From contig CACGER010000002.1 of the NCBI GenBank assembly GCA_902572075.1, forward strand, positions 1 through 64,000: a stretch of DNA of 64,000 bases, read 5' to 3'. Source of the stretch: an uncultured Prochlorococcus sp. (GTDB lineage: Bacteria > Cyanobacteriota > Cyanobacteriia > PCC-6307 > Cyanobiaceae). Positions within the stretch are counted from its first letter, which is position 1. Each line of letters opens with the position of its first letter. Below, piece after piece: positions 53,445 to 64,000 of this stretch. Under the pieces are notes generated by a model. The model made no database searches, was not told the DNA's origin, and saw only the letters and a program-made list of their open reading frames with translations. The position numbers and the translations under genes were made by a program.

Positions 53445-54917
53445 GTGCAAAACATCACAACTCCCTTAAAGAAAATGTTTCATCTGTGGAGGCGAAGTCA
53501 AATTCCGGTAAAACAACCAATTAAGATTTCAAGAATAGATAATCTCATAATTTTTTTGGTATGCATCTTAATTTCAATAATTTCTTCTTATAAATTACTT
53601 CTTATCTCGCCTTTAGATATCACAGATATTTTTTCTTGGCTTTTGACTTTTACTGAAATACTAGTTAGTTCCGGAATTTTGATATTAGTTTCAAAAAAAG
53701 AAAATCCCACAATTTCTTCAAGACAGATCATCCTAATCATTACTCTTCTTTTAGCAGTACAAGCCACGAAATTATTTTTGGCTACAAGCATAAGTCCATT
53801 ATCTATAATAATTCCACCGGCATTAATAATATCTCAAGGAATGGGAAGCATAACAGCTTTAGCTTGGGTATCAATAGCAAGCTTTAGTTGGCCAGATCCA
53901 GCAGTTACTGTAAATAATAATTTATTTTTTATTTTATTAGTTTGCGCTTCAGTAGTATCTCTACTTGGAGGAAGAATTAGAAGTAGGGCTCAATTACTTC
54001 AGCTTTCAATTTTTGTACCCATAGGATCGTTCTTGAGTCAGTGGGTATTAATAGGTAAAGATAATAAACCTTTTTTTGACAATCAAGAATTTGTTTTAGC
54101 TAAAGGGGATATATTTTCTGATTCCTTGCTATTGGCAATAGTAATGCTTTTTACTATATTATTTATTCCTATTTTTGAATCAATATTCGGATTATTAACT
54201 AAAGCAAGATTACTCGAATTGGCAGATAAGGAGAAACCTTTAATTAGAAGATTGTCTCTTGAAGCTCCTGGGACTTTTGAACATACCCTACTAATATGTG
54301 GATTAGCAGAGGAAGCAACAAGATTGATTGGTGGCGATATTGATTTAATTAAAACTGGTGGACTATATCATGATGTGGGTAAATTACATGCACCTAATTG
54401 GTTTATCGAAAATCAGGATGGTTCAAAAAATCCGCATGACGAATTAGATGATCCGATTAAAAGTGCAGAAGTATTACAAGCACATGTTGATGAAGGATTA
54501 AAATTTGCAAGAAAAAATAGACTACCTAAACCGATAGCTAATTTTATCCCTGAACATCAAGGTACCCTAAAAATGGGATATTTTTTTCAAAAAGCTAAAG
54601 AAAGAAATCTCGACATTAATGAATATTATTTTAGATACAAAGGCCCTATTCCTCAGTCAAAAGAAACAGCTATTTTAATGCTTGCAGATGGTTGTGAAGC
54701 AGCACTAAGAGCTATGAATATTAATGCATCTGATCAAGAAGCTTTGGAAACAATATCTAAAATTATCTACTCACGTCAAAAAGATGGTCAATTAGATGAT
54801 AGTGATTTATCGAAGGGAGAAATCTTTTTAATAAAAAGAGCCTTCTTGAATGTATGGAAAAGAATTAGACATAGAAGAATTCAATATCCAACAACTAAAA
54901 ATAATACTTTTTCTTGA
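53445..54917 (+). CDS. 7TM-HD family phosphohydrolase (PgpH-like c-di-AMP phosphodiesterase)
   Basis: 490 aa; multiple TMs then EAPGTFEHTLLICGLAEEA...GGLYHDVGKLHAPNWFIENQ...FIPEHQGT...FRYKGPIPQSKETAILMLADGCEAALR; GTG start. Confidence 0.9.
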   Translation: MQNITTPLKKMFHLWRRSQIPVKQPIKISRIDNLIIFLVCILISIISSYKLLLISPLDITDIFSWLLTFTEILVSSGILILVSKKENPTISSRQIILIITLLLAVQATKLFLATSISPLSIIIPPALIISQGMGSITALAWVSIASFSWPDPAVTVNNNLFFILLVCASVVSLLGGRIRSRAQLLQLSIFVPIGSFLSQWVLIGKDNKPFFDNQEFVLAKGDIFSDSLLLAIVMLFTILFIPIFESIFGLLTKARLLELADKEKPLIRRLSLEAPGTFEHTLLICGLAEEATRLIGGDIDLIKTGGLYHDVGKLHAPNWFIENQDGSKNPHDELDDPIKSAEVLQAHVDEGLKFARKNRLPKPIANFIPEHQGTLKMGYFFQKAKERNLDINEYYFRYKGPIPQSKETAILMLADGCEAALRAMNINASDQEALETISKIIYSRQKDGQLDDSDLSKGEIFLIKRAFLNVWKRIRHRRIQYPTTKNNTFS

Positions 54918-54932
54918 CTTTATTTAAATAAT

Positions 54933-55328
54933 TTATGGCCTAATACTTCTTCTATGTTTCGGATTACACCAATACAAGAGGGCCATGATACTGAGCAAAG
55001 CGATTAGTAAAGTTAAACTACCAATTCCAAAAATACCTTCTTTTAGTCTAATTAATCTAACAACTGAATATGGTGTAGTTCCAGCAATTACCATTGAAAG
55101 GGATACTAACGTCAACGTAACGCCCCATTTTCTCTCCGCTAAAAGAGCAGAAGATGAAATTATCCCTACTATCGCAGCAGGCCAGCCAAGGCTACTAGCC
55201 AAAGTTATGTTTGCAGCCCTGTAAGGAGGTATAAAAATAGTGATTAAAGTTATCGTTGGTAAAGCAATTATGTTAGAAATTAATCCTATCCAAGCCAAAG
55301 TCCAATATCCAATTACCCTTTCTCTCAT
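54933..55328 (-). CDS. Conserved hypothetical membrane protein
   Basis: 131 aa with about four hydrophobic segments. Confidence 0.7.
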   Translation of the reverse strand: MRERVIGYWTLAWIGLISNIIALPTITLITIFIPPYRAANITLASSLGWPAAIVGIISSSALLAERKWGVTLTLVSLSMVIAGTTPYSVVRLIRLKEGIFGIGSLTLLIALLSIMALLYWCNPKHRRSIRP

Positions 55329-55409
55329 TATTGACCGCTTTAACTAATAAATTAATCTACAATATTAAGAGGTTATTTTGAATCCTACTTAATATTCTTA
55401 AGAAATAAT

Positions 55410-57050
55410 TTAATTTGTAGGATTAGATAAAAATGTATTTTCAGAATTTTCTAAATTATCAAATTGTGGGTGAATAGAATTCTTTTTCTCAGAAAAAACA
55501 AGCCTATTTAAAGCATTAACGTAAGCATTCGCTGCAGCAACTACAACATCTGTATCAGCAGAATGACCAGAATATATTTTATTATCCCTTCTTATCCTTA
55601 TTGTTACTTCGCCCAAAGCGTCAATTCCCTCTGTTACCGACTTAACAGAAAATTCAATTAATTCATTAGGAACTTTAGCTAATTTATTTAAAGCTTCGCA
55701 TACAGCATCAACGGGTCCAGTGCCTATTGATACAGCAGTATCCTCGGTATTATCTTCCGTATTTAAAAGCGAAATGGTGGCAGTAGGTTTAGATGCGTTA
55801 CCGCAACTAACTTGTACAAGACTTAATTGAAATTTAGCTTCTGGGAGCTGAACTTGCTCACTAACAATTGCTTCTAAGTCTCTATCAGTGATTTCTCTTT
55901 TCCTGTCAGCTAAGTCCTTAAAACGAGCAAAAGCATCATTTAAATCTTCTCGACTCAAGTCATATCCCATTTCTTCTAATCTTGCTCTTACGGCACTTCT
56001 TCCACTAAGTTTTCCTAATGATATTTTGTTGTCACTCAAACCAACAGTTTTTGCATCGATAATTTCGTAAGTTAGTCTATTTTTTAAAACCCCATCCTGA
56101 TGAATGCCTGACTCATGTGCAAAAGCGTTGGCTCCTACAATTGCTTTATTTGGTTGAACAGTCATTCCAGTTAGATTGGAAACAAGTCTAGAGGTTTTTG
56201 TTATTTCTTCTGTTCTTATAGCCGTAAGAGGAGTTGGGGAATCTGGATTTCTTTTGAAAAAACTATTAAAAAAACTTTTCCTAACATGAAGTGCCATTAC
56301 TAATTCTTCTAGAGAGGCATTCCCGGCTCTTTCACCAATTCCATTAATAGTACATTCTAGTTGTCTTACTCCATTTTTTACTGCCTCAAGAAAATTGGCA
56401 ACTGCTAAACCTAAATCATTATGACCATGAACAGAGATTACTGCCTCATCAATATTTGGAACATTTTTATTTATATCGGCAATTAGTTTGCCAAATTCAC
56501 TAGGAGTTGTAAATCCAACAGTATCAGGTATGTTTATTGTTGTTGCTCCTGCAGAAATTGCTAGTTGTATCACTTCGTATAAAAAGTCAGGATCACTCCT
56601 CGAGGCATCTTCACAAGAAAACTCAATATCATCTACTAATGATTTTGCATAATTAACCATTTCTGGAACTATTTGAAGAACATCTTTCCTTGATTTTTTA
56701 AGTTTATGCTTAAGATGAATATCACTTGTCGCAATAAAAGTATGTATTCTTTTTTTTGGAGCTGGACTTACTGCTTCGTAACATGCTTTTATATCTCCTT
56801 TAGACGCTCTAGCTAAGCCGCATATTATAGGGCCATTTTCTTTCCCGACTGCATTAGCAATTTTATTAACAGCTTTAAAATCTCCTGGACTTGCAAAAGG
56901 GAATCCAGCTTCAATAACATCTACTCCTAATCTTGCTAATTGATGGGCGATAGCAAGTTTTTCTTCAAGATTTAAACTGGCACCAGGAGATTGCTCTCCA
57001 TCTCGAAGAGTTGTATCAAATATCAAAATTCTTCCTGGATCTTTTGACAT
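55410..57050 (-). CDS. leuA: 2-isopropylmalate synthase
   Basis: 546 aa; [63 protein letters not shown]. Confidence 0.97.
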   Translation of the reverse strand: MSKDPGRILIFDTTLRDGEQSPGASLNLEEKLAIAHQLARLGVDVIEAGFPFASPGDFKAVNKIANAVGKENGPIICGLARASKGDIKACYEAVSPAPKKRIHTFIATSDIHLKHKLKKSRKDVLQIVPEMVNYAKSLVDDIEFSCEDASRSDPDFLYEVIQLAISAGATTINIPDTVGFTTPSEFGKLIADINKNVPNIDEAVISVHGHNDLGLAVANFLEAVKNGVRQLECTINGIGERAGNASLEELVMALHVRKSFFNSFFKRNPDSPTPLTAIRTEEITKTSRLVSNLTGMTVQPNKAIVGANAFAHESGIHQDGVLKNRLTYEIIDAKTVGLSDNKISLGKLSGRSAVRARLEEMGYDLSREDLNDAFARFKDLADRKREITDRDLEAIVSEQVQLPEAKFQLSLVQVSCGNASKPTATISLLNTEDNTEDTAVSIGTGPVDAVCEALNKLAKVPNELIEFSVKSVTEGIDALGEVTIRIRRDNKIYSGHSADTDVVVAAANAYVNALNRLVFSEKKNSIHPQFDNLENSENTFLSNPTN

Positions 57051-57275
57051 CAGATGGAATAACTAAACTTATATTAAGCTAATTAAAAAAATTTGACTAG
57101 ATTTAGTTCAATAATTATTTGCTGAAACTTTATAACTTAAATAATATTGATTAAAATTCTAAAAAAAAAAATAAAATACTAAAATTTTTAAAGTATTCTT
57201 TTATGATCAAAGTCTCCTTTCTTAAAAGGTTAATTTTGGTTTTTTATAGAATTTCAGGCATAAATTATAAAAAGT

Positions 57276-58859
57276 ATGAATGGGCGATACACTCAAAAAA
57301 ATGTTTTAGGTCAGTTAGCAATAGTTTTACATGCTCATTTACCTTATGTCAGAAAAAATGAAAAAAACTCCTTAGAAGAGGATTGGTTATTTCAGGCGAT
57401 TCTGGAATGTTATATACCACTACTTCAATCAATAGAATCTTCCAAAAATGAAAATCCTGAAAATACAAAACTTACTATTAGTTTGTCTCCAACATTATTA
57501 TCACTTCTAAATAATAAACAAATTCAAGAAACTTTCCCAAGCTGGATTAAAACAAGAAATGATTTCCTAAATGAACTGCCAATAGAAGAAAAAAATGCCT
57601 CCACATTTTTATTAAATAATCTTAATGATAAATACTCATACTGGCAAAATTGTTCTGGAAACTTAATTGAAAAGTTTAGGGTTTTAAATAATTCTGGAAA
57701 TTTAGATATTCTTACTTGTGCTGCTACTCACGGATATTTGCCGATTCTAAGGGAGAATCCTGAAACTGTTAAAGGACAAATTAATACTGCAATTAGGTGC
57801 CATAAAAATATTTTTGGAACAAAGCCTTTAGGAATTTGGTTACCTGAATGTGCTTATTATGAGAATTTAGACGAGATACTAATTAATTCCGGAATAAAAT
57901 ATGCAATCTTAGACGGTCATGGGATTCTTAATGCCACACCAAGGCCTAGGTATGGCGTGTACGCCCCAATCTGCTCGAAAAAAGGAGTTGCCTTCTTCGG
58001 AAGAGATAGTGAGTCAACTTTGCCCGTTTGGTCTGCTAAGGATGGATTCCCTGGAGATAAAGTTTATAGAGAATTTCATAAAGATTTAGGATGGGAATTA
58101 CCGATCTCTAAGCTCCAAAAGAAAGGTATCTCAACTAAAAGACCTTTGGGTTTGAAGTTTCATAAGATTACAGATAATAAGGTGCCATTAGGGGAAAAGG
58201 CGTTTTACTTAGAAAATGAAGCAAAAAAGAAGGCTGCAGAACATGCTGATGATTATCTTATCGCGAGATCCAAACAATTAGAAAAATTAACATTATCCTC
58301 TTCCTTTAAGCCCTTATTGGTAGCTCCATTTGATGCAGAGTTATTTGGTCATTGGTGGTATGAGGGACCTTTTTTTATTGAAAATATCTTAAAGAACTCC
58401 AGTAAATATTCAATTAAGCTTACAAATTTAAAAGAATTCTTACTTCAAAAGCCAAAACTTCAGATTTGCGATCCATCACCATCAAGCTGGGGACAAGGAG
58501 GTTACCATAATTACTGGATTAATGATGCAAATGCATGGATTGTTCCAGAGATCACAAAAGCAGGCTCAACTTTTGTTGATTTATGCTCGAAAAATTTCAA
58601 CAATGACTTATCCTCAAGACTTTACAAGCAAGCAGCAAGAGAATTACTTCTCTCTGAGTCCTCTGATTGGAGTTTTATCTTAAGAGCTGGAACTACAACC
58701 GAACTTGCAAAAGAGAGGATAGAAAGACACTTGTTCAGGTTCTGGAAAATAGTTGAAATGATTAAAAATCATTCATATATTAATTATAAATTTCTTGAAG
58801 ATATTGAGGAAGAGGATAAAGTTTTCCCAGATATTAATATTGACGATTGGCGAAAATAA
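57276..58859 (+). CDS. Glycoside hydrolase family 57 (1,4-alpha-glucan branching-type, DUF1957)
   Basis: 527 aa; LAIVLHAHLPYVR, GIWLPECAYY, FDAELFGHWWYEG, PSSWGQGGYHNYWIND. Confidence 0.92.
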   Translation: MNGRYTQKNVLGQLAIVLHAHLPYVRKNEKNSLEEDWLFQAILECYIPLLQSIESSKNENPENTKLTISLSPTLLSLLNNKQIQETFPSWIKTRNDFLNELPIEEKNASTFLLNNLNDKYSYWQNCSGNLIEKFRVLNNSGNLDILTCAATHGYLPILRENPETVKGQINTAIRCHKNIFGTKPLGIWLPECAYYENLDEILINSGIKYAILDGHGILNATPRPRYGVYAPICSKKGVAFFGRDSESTLPVWSAKDGFPGDKVYREFHKDLGWELPISKLQKKGISTKRPLGLKFHKITDNKVPLGEKAFYLENEAKKKAAEHADDYLIARSKQLEKLTLSSSFKPLLVAPFDAELFGHWWYEGPFFIENILKNSSKYSIKLTNLKEFLLQKPKLQICDPSPSSWGQGGYHNYWINDANAWIVPEITKAGSTFVDLCSKNFNNDLSSRLYKQAARELLLSESSDWSFILRAGTTTELAKERIERHLFRFWKIVEMIKNHSYINYKFLEDIEEEDKVFPDINIDDWRK

Positions 58860-58864
58860 ACATA

Positions 58865-60076
58865 CTAATTTAACTTGAGCATTCCTAGTTTTACTTTAAG
58901 AGGTGAATTTATAAACATCTTACTCATCACGTAAATTAATTTTGGAAGTGGAAGTGTATTAGTAAGAAAACCTACCCATTCATTGGTCGATAATCTAAAG
59001 AAATTTGAGAAAAAGCTTCTTAATCTACTTTCGTCAAAACTCATCAGTCTTCTTAAACCATATTGGTAAAGTTTGTGCCTTTGTATTAACTCGTAAGGCC
59101 ATAGGATCTCCCATCCTTTTGTTGCTAGTTCAAGAGAACTAAGATTAGGTTCTTTTAAAAATATTGCTAATTTTTTTGCAAGGAGTGGAGCTCTTCTTAA
59201 TAAAGATCCGATCATGTATCCTGATGCAGGATGAACCATGCTTGCAGATCCTCCAAAACCTAGTACAAATTGTTTTTTAAATGGAAGGGGTAAATTCATT
59301 GGGAAAAGGCAATTCTCTTCATGAAAAATTTCACTTACCTGAATACCCTTACTATTCAATCTTTTAAAAAGTCTTTTTTTAAGATTTTCTTGGGATAAGG
59401 CAGGATAACTAGCTAATGATGTTTCTTCAACAAAAAAAGTTTCATTTCCAAGATCCATTGCATAAAGAAAGGAAGGAGATGATAACTTTTCTTCATTGTT
59501 TAAATGATTTGGACGAAAATCCATCAAAACAAACTGATCCTTATTAACTGGTGGCGATGTGAATTTACCGACAATCCCATACGCAGCTTGTTGAGCGATT
59601 TCATTTTGGACTGGTCTTTTTATAAAATTACTTTTATGACCACTTGCGTCAATGACTAACCTCGCCTTAATTCTTAGACCTGAAAAACAAATTACCTCAG
59701 ATAGTTTATTTTTCTCTTTAATATCTTTTGCTGTTTCATTCAGCCATTCAATCCCGTTACACTTTTTTAAAAGTTCATTTTGAAAAGCTTCTTGATTTAT
59801 TAAACCATAATCGTAATTATGTTTTGTTGGATCATCTCCCCGTTTATTTTCGCCATTTCCAAAAAAACTAACTGTTTTGCACCACCGATGAGACAACAAA
59901 GACTCTAATCCTAATTCCTCCAATTCAGAAGCCCAAATACCATATGTATTCTCCCATTTTTCATTTGGAGATTTAGTTGATATGCCCTTAATATTTAGAT
60001 CTTGCTTGGCTAATTCTGAAGCCAAGCATAGAGCTGCAGGCCCTGAACCTAAAATTAAAATATCAAGTATTTCCAT
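58865..60076 (-). CDS. crtL: Lycopene cyclase (CrtL type)
   Basis: 403 aa; ILGSGPAALCLASELA, VIDASGHKS, DFRP, FFVEETSLA, FGGSASMVHPASGYMIGSLL. Confidence 0.93.
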   Translation of the reverse strand: MEILDILILGSGPAALCLASELAKQDLNIKGISTKSPNEKWENTYGIWASELEELGLESLLSHRWCKTVSFFGNGENKRGDDPTKHNYDYGLINQEAFQNELLKKCNGIEWLNETAKDIKEKNKLSEVICFSGLRIKARLVIDASGHKSNFIKRPVQNEIAQQAAYGIVGKFTSPPVNKDQFVLMDFRPNHLNNEEKLSSPSFLYAMDLGNETFFVEETSLASYPALSQENLKKRLFKRLNSKGIQVSEIFHEENCLFPMNLPLPFKKQFVLGFGGSASMVHPASGYMIGSLLRRAPLLAKKLAIFLKEPNLSSLELATKGWEILWPYELIQRHKLYQYGLRRLMSFDESRLRSFFSNFFRLSTNEWVGFLTNTLPLPKLIYVMSKMFINSPLKVKLGMLKLN

Positions 60077-60098
60077 ATTAACTAATAAACCATTTTTT

Positions 60099-62696
60099 TT
60101 AATTTTCTTTGCCTTGGTTGAATTGGTCTGTTTCTTCTATTTGTTCATGAGGAACTAATACAACTTCTGATAAATGATCACCTTCATCTAATCTTTGTAA
60201 TTTTACTCCAGTAGCTGCTCTAGATTGCTGGGATATTTTATCTGCGTTTGTTCTCACTATCACACCTTTTTCGGTCACAAAAAGTAATTCTTCCCCTTCT
60301 CCAAGGACCTTCAAGCAAACTAATACATCATCTTTAATTCTGAATTTTATCGCTCTCAAACCCATGCCTGCTCTTTTTTGTAATCTAAACTGAGTTACAG
60401 GTACTCTTTTACCAAGTCCAAAGGCACTTGCTATTAGTACCCAAGGACCTTCTGAAGAGTTAACTTCAAGATTTTCATCAGATTCTTTCGTGAGATCTTC
60501 ACTTTTAGCTAATCGCTCAACTAAATCAGATGTTAAAACATCCATCGATACAAGATTGTCTCCTTTCCTAAGGTTCATAGATTTAACCCCCCTTGCCGTC
60601 CTGCCAAGTGGCCTTAATTCGTTAACATCTAGTCTGAAATGAATAGCCATTCCTATTCTTGATCCAATCAAAACACTGTCTCCTTCTTTTGATAATCTAA
60701 CCCAAGTTAAAGCATCTCCATCCTCAAGATTTATTGCTATTAATCCATTAGATCGAATTTTTGAGAAAGCAGAAAGTGAAGTTCTTTTTATAAATCCAGC
60801 CTTGGTTAGCATTAATAGATAACAATCGTTATCAAAAGAATCTACTGCAACTAGCGAGGTTATCTTTTCTTCTCTTGGTATTGGGAGAAGTTGAACAGAT
60901 GGAGTACCTTTAGCCGTTCTGCTACTCATGGGAACTCTATATGCTGGCAGAGCATAAGATACCCCTCTATCACTGAAAAGCAAAAGAGTATCATGATCAT
61001 TACAGCTTATAAATAGTTTTACTTCATCATCTTCTTGTGTCTTTGTTCCAGCTTTACCTCTAGACCCACGACTTGTAGATTCGAATTCATTAACCGGCAT
61101 CCTTTTTAAATAACCTGCTTCAGTCAATAAAACTACAGATCTGTCATTAGCGATAAGATCAATATCATCTAGGCCACCGCCTAAATCAAGTATTTCTGTT
61201 TTTCTTGGAGAGGAAAATCTTTCATCGATTTTATTGAGTTCTTCTAGAATAATTTCAAAAATTCTTTCTTTACTATTCAATATTTGTTGATATAAGTTTA
61301 TTTTTCTGGTTAACTCATCATGTTCCCCTTTGATTTTGTCTGCTTCTAGCGCTGTTAATCTTCTTAATTGCATTTGTAAAATAGCTTCTGCCTGTGTGGC
61401 AGATAACTCATGATCAGTTTGTAATTTTTCTCTGGCTGAAACTGTATCTTTAGCTGATCTTATTAGATTAATAATCTCATCCATAGCACCCAATGCTAAT
61501 AAAAGACCTTTTACGATATGATCCCTCTCTTCAGCCTTTTTTAATAAAAATCCTGTTCTTCGCTTTATTGTATCCACTCTGAAGTCTAGAAATACATCTA
61601 ACATTTTCCTGAGTGAAAGAGTTGTGGGCTCTCCTTTTACTAAAGCAAGAATATTTGCACTAAAGTTATTTTGTAGAGGTGTTAACTTAAATAAATTATT
61701 CAAAACTACTTGTGGATAGGCATCCCTTTTTAGTTCAATAACAATCCTCATTCCATCTCGATCACTTTCATCTCTAATATCAGAAATACCTTCTAATTTT
61801 TTTTCATTAACCAAGTCAGCAATTCTTTCTATCAATGCCGCTTTATTAGTTTGAAATGGAAGCTCTGTAATTATTACTGCGTCTTTTTCTGCTCTACCAG
61901 TGGATTTAATTTGCTCAATATTTGCTACACCTCTCATAGTTATTGACCCCCTTCCTGTTTGGAAAGTTTCTTTGATACCCTCTCTGCCTAAGATTTGACC
62001 ACCTGTGGGAAAATCAGGACCTTTAATTATTTCAAAAAGTTCTCTATCTTCAATTGAAGGGTCTTTAATTATTGATTTAAGACCATTAATTAATTCCCCT
62101 AAGTTATGAGGTGGAATATTAGTTGCCATTCCTACTGCTATACCAGATGATCCATTTAGAAGTAGTTGAGGAATCCGAGCAGGTAAAACTGTTGGCTCTT
62201 GCTGAGAGCCATCAAAATTATCGACGAAATCTACAGTCTCAGATTCAATATCCTCTAATAAACTTTCATCTGTAAGAGATTGTAAACGAGATTCTGTATA
62301 TCTCATTGCTGCTGGAGGGTCGTTATCCACAGAACCAAAGTTTCCATGGCCATCTATTAGTGGCATCCTCATAGAGAAATCCTGAGCCATCCTAACCAAA
62401 GCATCATAAACAGCAGTATCGCCATGAGGGTGATATTTACCTAGTACTTCTCCAACAACTCTTGCACATTTTCTGTATGGTCTGCCGCTAGTTAAACCAA
62501 GTTCATACATTGCATAAAGAATTCTTCTATGAACAGGTTTTAATCCATCTCTTGCATCAGGAAGAGCACGACCAACTATTACGCTCATTGCATACTCAAG
62601 GTATGAGCGAGACATCTCATTTCTTAAGTCAGTCTGAATAATTCGGTCGTTATCTTCGCTTAATCCTGAGTTATCAGAATCTAAAATATCAGACAT
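60099..62696 (-). CDS. gyrA: DNA gyrase subunit A
   Basis: 865 aa; [43 protein letters not shown], GyrA-box-containing C-terminal domain. Confidence 0.96.
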   Translation of the reverse strand: MSDILDSDNSGLSEDNDRIIQTDLRNEMSRSYLEYAMSVIVGRALPDARDGLKPVHRRILYAMYELGLTSGRPYRKCARVVGEVLGKYHPHGDTAVYDALVRMAQDFSMRMPLIDGHGNFGSVDNDPPAAMRYTESRLQSLTDESLLEDIESETVDFVDNFDGSQQEPTVLPARIPQLLLNGSSGIAVGMATNIPPHNLGELINGLKSIIKDPSIEDRELFEIIKGPDFPTGGQILGREGIKETFQTGRGSITMRGVANIEQIKSTGRAEKDAVIITELPFQTNKAALIERIADLVNEKKLEGISDIRDESDRDGMRIVIELKRDAYPQVVLNNLFKLTPLQNNFSANILALVKGEPTTLSLRKMLDVFLDFRVDTIKRRTGFLLKKAEERDHIVKGLLLALGAMDEIINLIRSAKDTVSAREKLQTDHELSATQAEAILQMQLRRLTALEADKIKGEHDELTRKINLYQQILNSKERIFEIILEELNKIDERFSSPRKTEILDLGGGLDDIDLIANDRSVVLLTEAGYLKRMPVNEFESTSRGSRGKAGTKTQEDDEVKLFISCNDHDTLLLFSDRGVSYALPAYRVPMSSRTAKGTPSVQLLPIPREEKITSLVAVDSFDNDCYLLMLTKAGFIKRTSLSAFSKIRSNGLIAINLEDGDALTWVRLSKEGDSVLIGSRIGMAIHFRLDVNELRPLGRTARGVKSMNLRKGDNLVSMDVLTSDLVERLAKSEDLTKESDENLEVNSSEGPWVLIASAFGLGKRVPVTQFRLQKRAGMGLRAIKFRIKDDVLVCLKVLGEGEELLFVTEKGVIVRTNADKISQQSRAATGVKLQRLDEGDHLSEVVLVPHEQIEETDQFNQGKEN

Positions 62697-62876
62697 ATAA
62701 AAATCCTTTTTTTAATAATAATCGTTGATTGTCATAATGAATAAAAAAAAATATTTATTTAATTCTCAAATACTCACATTTACACACAAATCAAAATAAA
62801 ACCTGTTGTTTTTGAATAAACCTTGGCTTATTACCCCTTTAGTTGTTAATTTATTCAAAATAAAGAGAAAAATTCC

Positions 62877-64000
62877 GTGAATATTGAACTTGGTTTAAAT
62901 AAAAAAGTCAGAAGGGCTTATGGCATTGATGAAATAGCTTTAGTCCCGGGGAATAGAACACTTGATTACGATTTAACTGATCCTTCTTGGTCAATAGGCG
63001 ATATCAAAAGAGAAGTTCCGATCGTGGCTAGTGCCATGGACAGTGTTGTCGATGTAAATACGGCTATAGAACTCACAAAATTAGGTTCCCTAGGGGTTAT
63101 TAATATGGAGGGCATACAAACAAGATATGAAAACCCTAATGAAATATTGAACCAAATTGCATCAGTCGGGAAGAATGAGTTTGTTCCGTTAATGCAGAAG
63201 ATATACAGTGAACCCGTCAAGGAGGGATTGATTTTACAAAGAATAAATGAGGTCAAAGAAGGAGGAGGTATCGCTGCTTTTAGTGGGACACCTCAAGCTG
63301 CTATAAAATTTAAAGAAACACTTAATAATTCCAAAATAGATTTATTTTTTCTCCAAGGAACAGTTGTTTCAACTGAACATATTGTTATGGAAGGTAAGGA
63401 AACCTTAAATATTAAAGATCTTTGTCAATCTATGAATGTCCCAGTCGTAGCAGGAAATTGTGTTACTTATGAAGTTGCAAAACTTCTCATGGATGCTGGA
63501 GTCGCAGGATTAATGGTTGGGATAGGACCTGGAGCGGCATGTACATCAAGAGGAGTGCTGGGAATTGGAATCCCTCAAGCAACTGCAATTGCTGATTGTA
63601 GTGCGGCAAGAAATGATTACTTTAAAGAAAGTGGTCGTTATATTCCTATTATTGGTGATGGAGGAATTGTGACGGGTGGAGATATCTGTAAATGTTTAGC
63701 ATGTGGATCAGATGCTGTAATGATTGGATCCCCAATAGCTAAATCCTCAAACGCTCCAGGTAAAGGATTTCACTGGGGGATGGCTACTCCAAGTCCAGTA
63801 TTGCCAAGGGGCACAAGAATTGAAGTTGGTTCTACAGGATCCTTAGAAAGGATAATTAAAGGCCCTGCCTTACTTGATGATGGGACACATAACTTGTTAG
63901 GAGCTATTAGAACCTCAATGAGTACTCTTGGGGCAAAAAATATTAAAGAAATGCAAGAAGTTGAAATAGTTATCGCACCATCGCTTCTTACAGAGGGTAA
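62877..64000 (+). CDS. guaB: IMP dehydrogenase family protein (GuaB-like, GuaB-related group), 3' truncated by window edge
   Basis: My translation from GTG 62877: MNIELGLNKKVRRAYGIDEIALVPGNRTLDYDLTDPSW...VPIVASAMDSVVD...GVAGLMVGIGPGAACTSRGVLGIGIPQATAIADC...IPIIGDGGIVTGGDICKCLACGSDAVMIGSP...TEGK. Open to the last base, so missing from the ORF track. Confidence 0.93.
   Translation, partial: MNIELGLNKKVRRAYGIDEIALVPGNRTLDYDLTDPSWSIGDIKREVPIVASAMDSVVDVNTAIELTKLGSLGVINMEGIQTRYENPNEILNQIASVGKNEFVPLMQKIYSEPVKEGLILQRINEVKEGGGIAAFSGTPQAAIKFKETLNNSKIDLFFLQGTVVSTEHIVMEGKETLNIKDLCQSMNVPVVAGNCVTYEVAKLLMDAGVAGLMVGIGPGAACTSRGVLGIGIPQATAIADCSAARNDYFKESGRYIPIIGDGGIVTGGDICKCLACGSDAVMIGSPIAKSSNAPGKGFHWGMATPSPVLPRGTRIEVGSTGSLERIIKGPALLDDGTHNLLGAIRTSMSTLGAKNIKEMQEVEIVIAPSLLTEG

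Noticed and set aside
62697-62876. Yfr1-type small RNA near guaB
   Set aside because: Yfr1 is expected by recollection on the downstream (trxA) side of guaB, which lies outside the window; I saw no matching motif in the upstream gap.
62966-63256. 96-aa reverse-strand ORF at the right end
   Set aside because: Antisense to the GuaB-family reading frame, which is open from GTG 62877 to the window end and carries clear IMPDH motifs.

Overview
AT-rich 64-kb chromosomal window. The gene content matches a high-light Prochlorococcus (streamlined marine picocyanobacterium): hli, psbY, CyanoP, ycf54, lycopene cyclase, carotenoid isomerase, KaiB-domain SasA, and petH without a CpcD domain. The strain was not determined. 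Nearly all of it is densely packed core genes. I see no prophage, transposon, CRISPR array, rRNA operon or obvious genomic island. Features absent from the ORF track are a 5' CxxC microprotein ORF, an Hli gene, tRNA-Lys(UUU), psbY, tRNA-Glu(UUC) and a GuaB-family gene truncated by the right edge. Items worth a second look: a perfect 13-bp hairpin 1 nt upstream of the deaD start codon; an isoprenylcysteine-methyltransferase-like gene embedded in recC-recB-recD; a compositionally unusual response regulator lacking the phospho-acceptor Asp; a paired c-di-AMP synthase (CdaA) and PgpH-type hydrolase; a membrane-anchored FNR; a hairpin and a direct repeat in the prs and petH upstream regions; and three convergent gene pairs sharing a palindromic TTAA stop. 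I did not find a clearly new multi-gene system. All family assignments come from recognising motifs in the translations; no database search was run.
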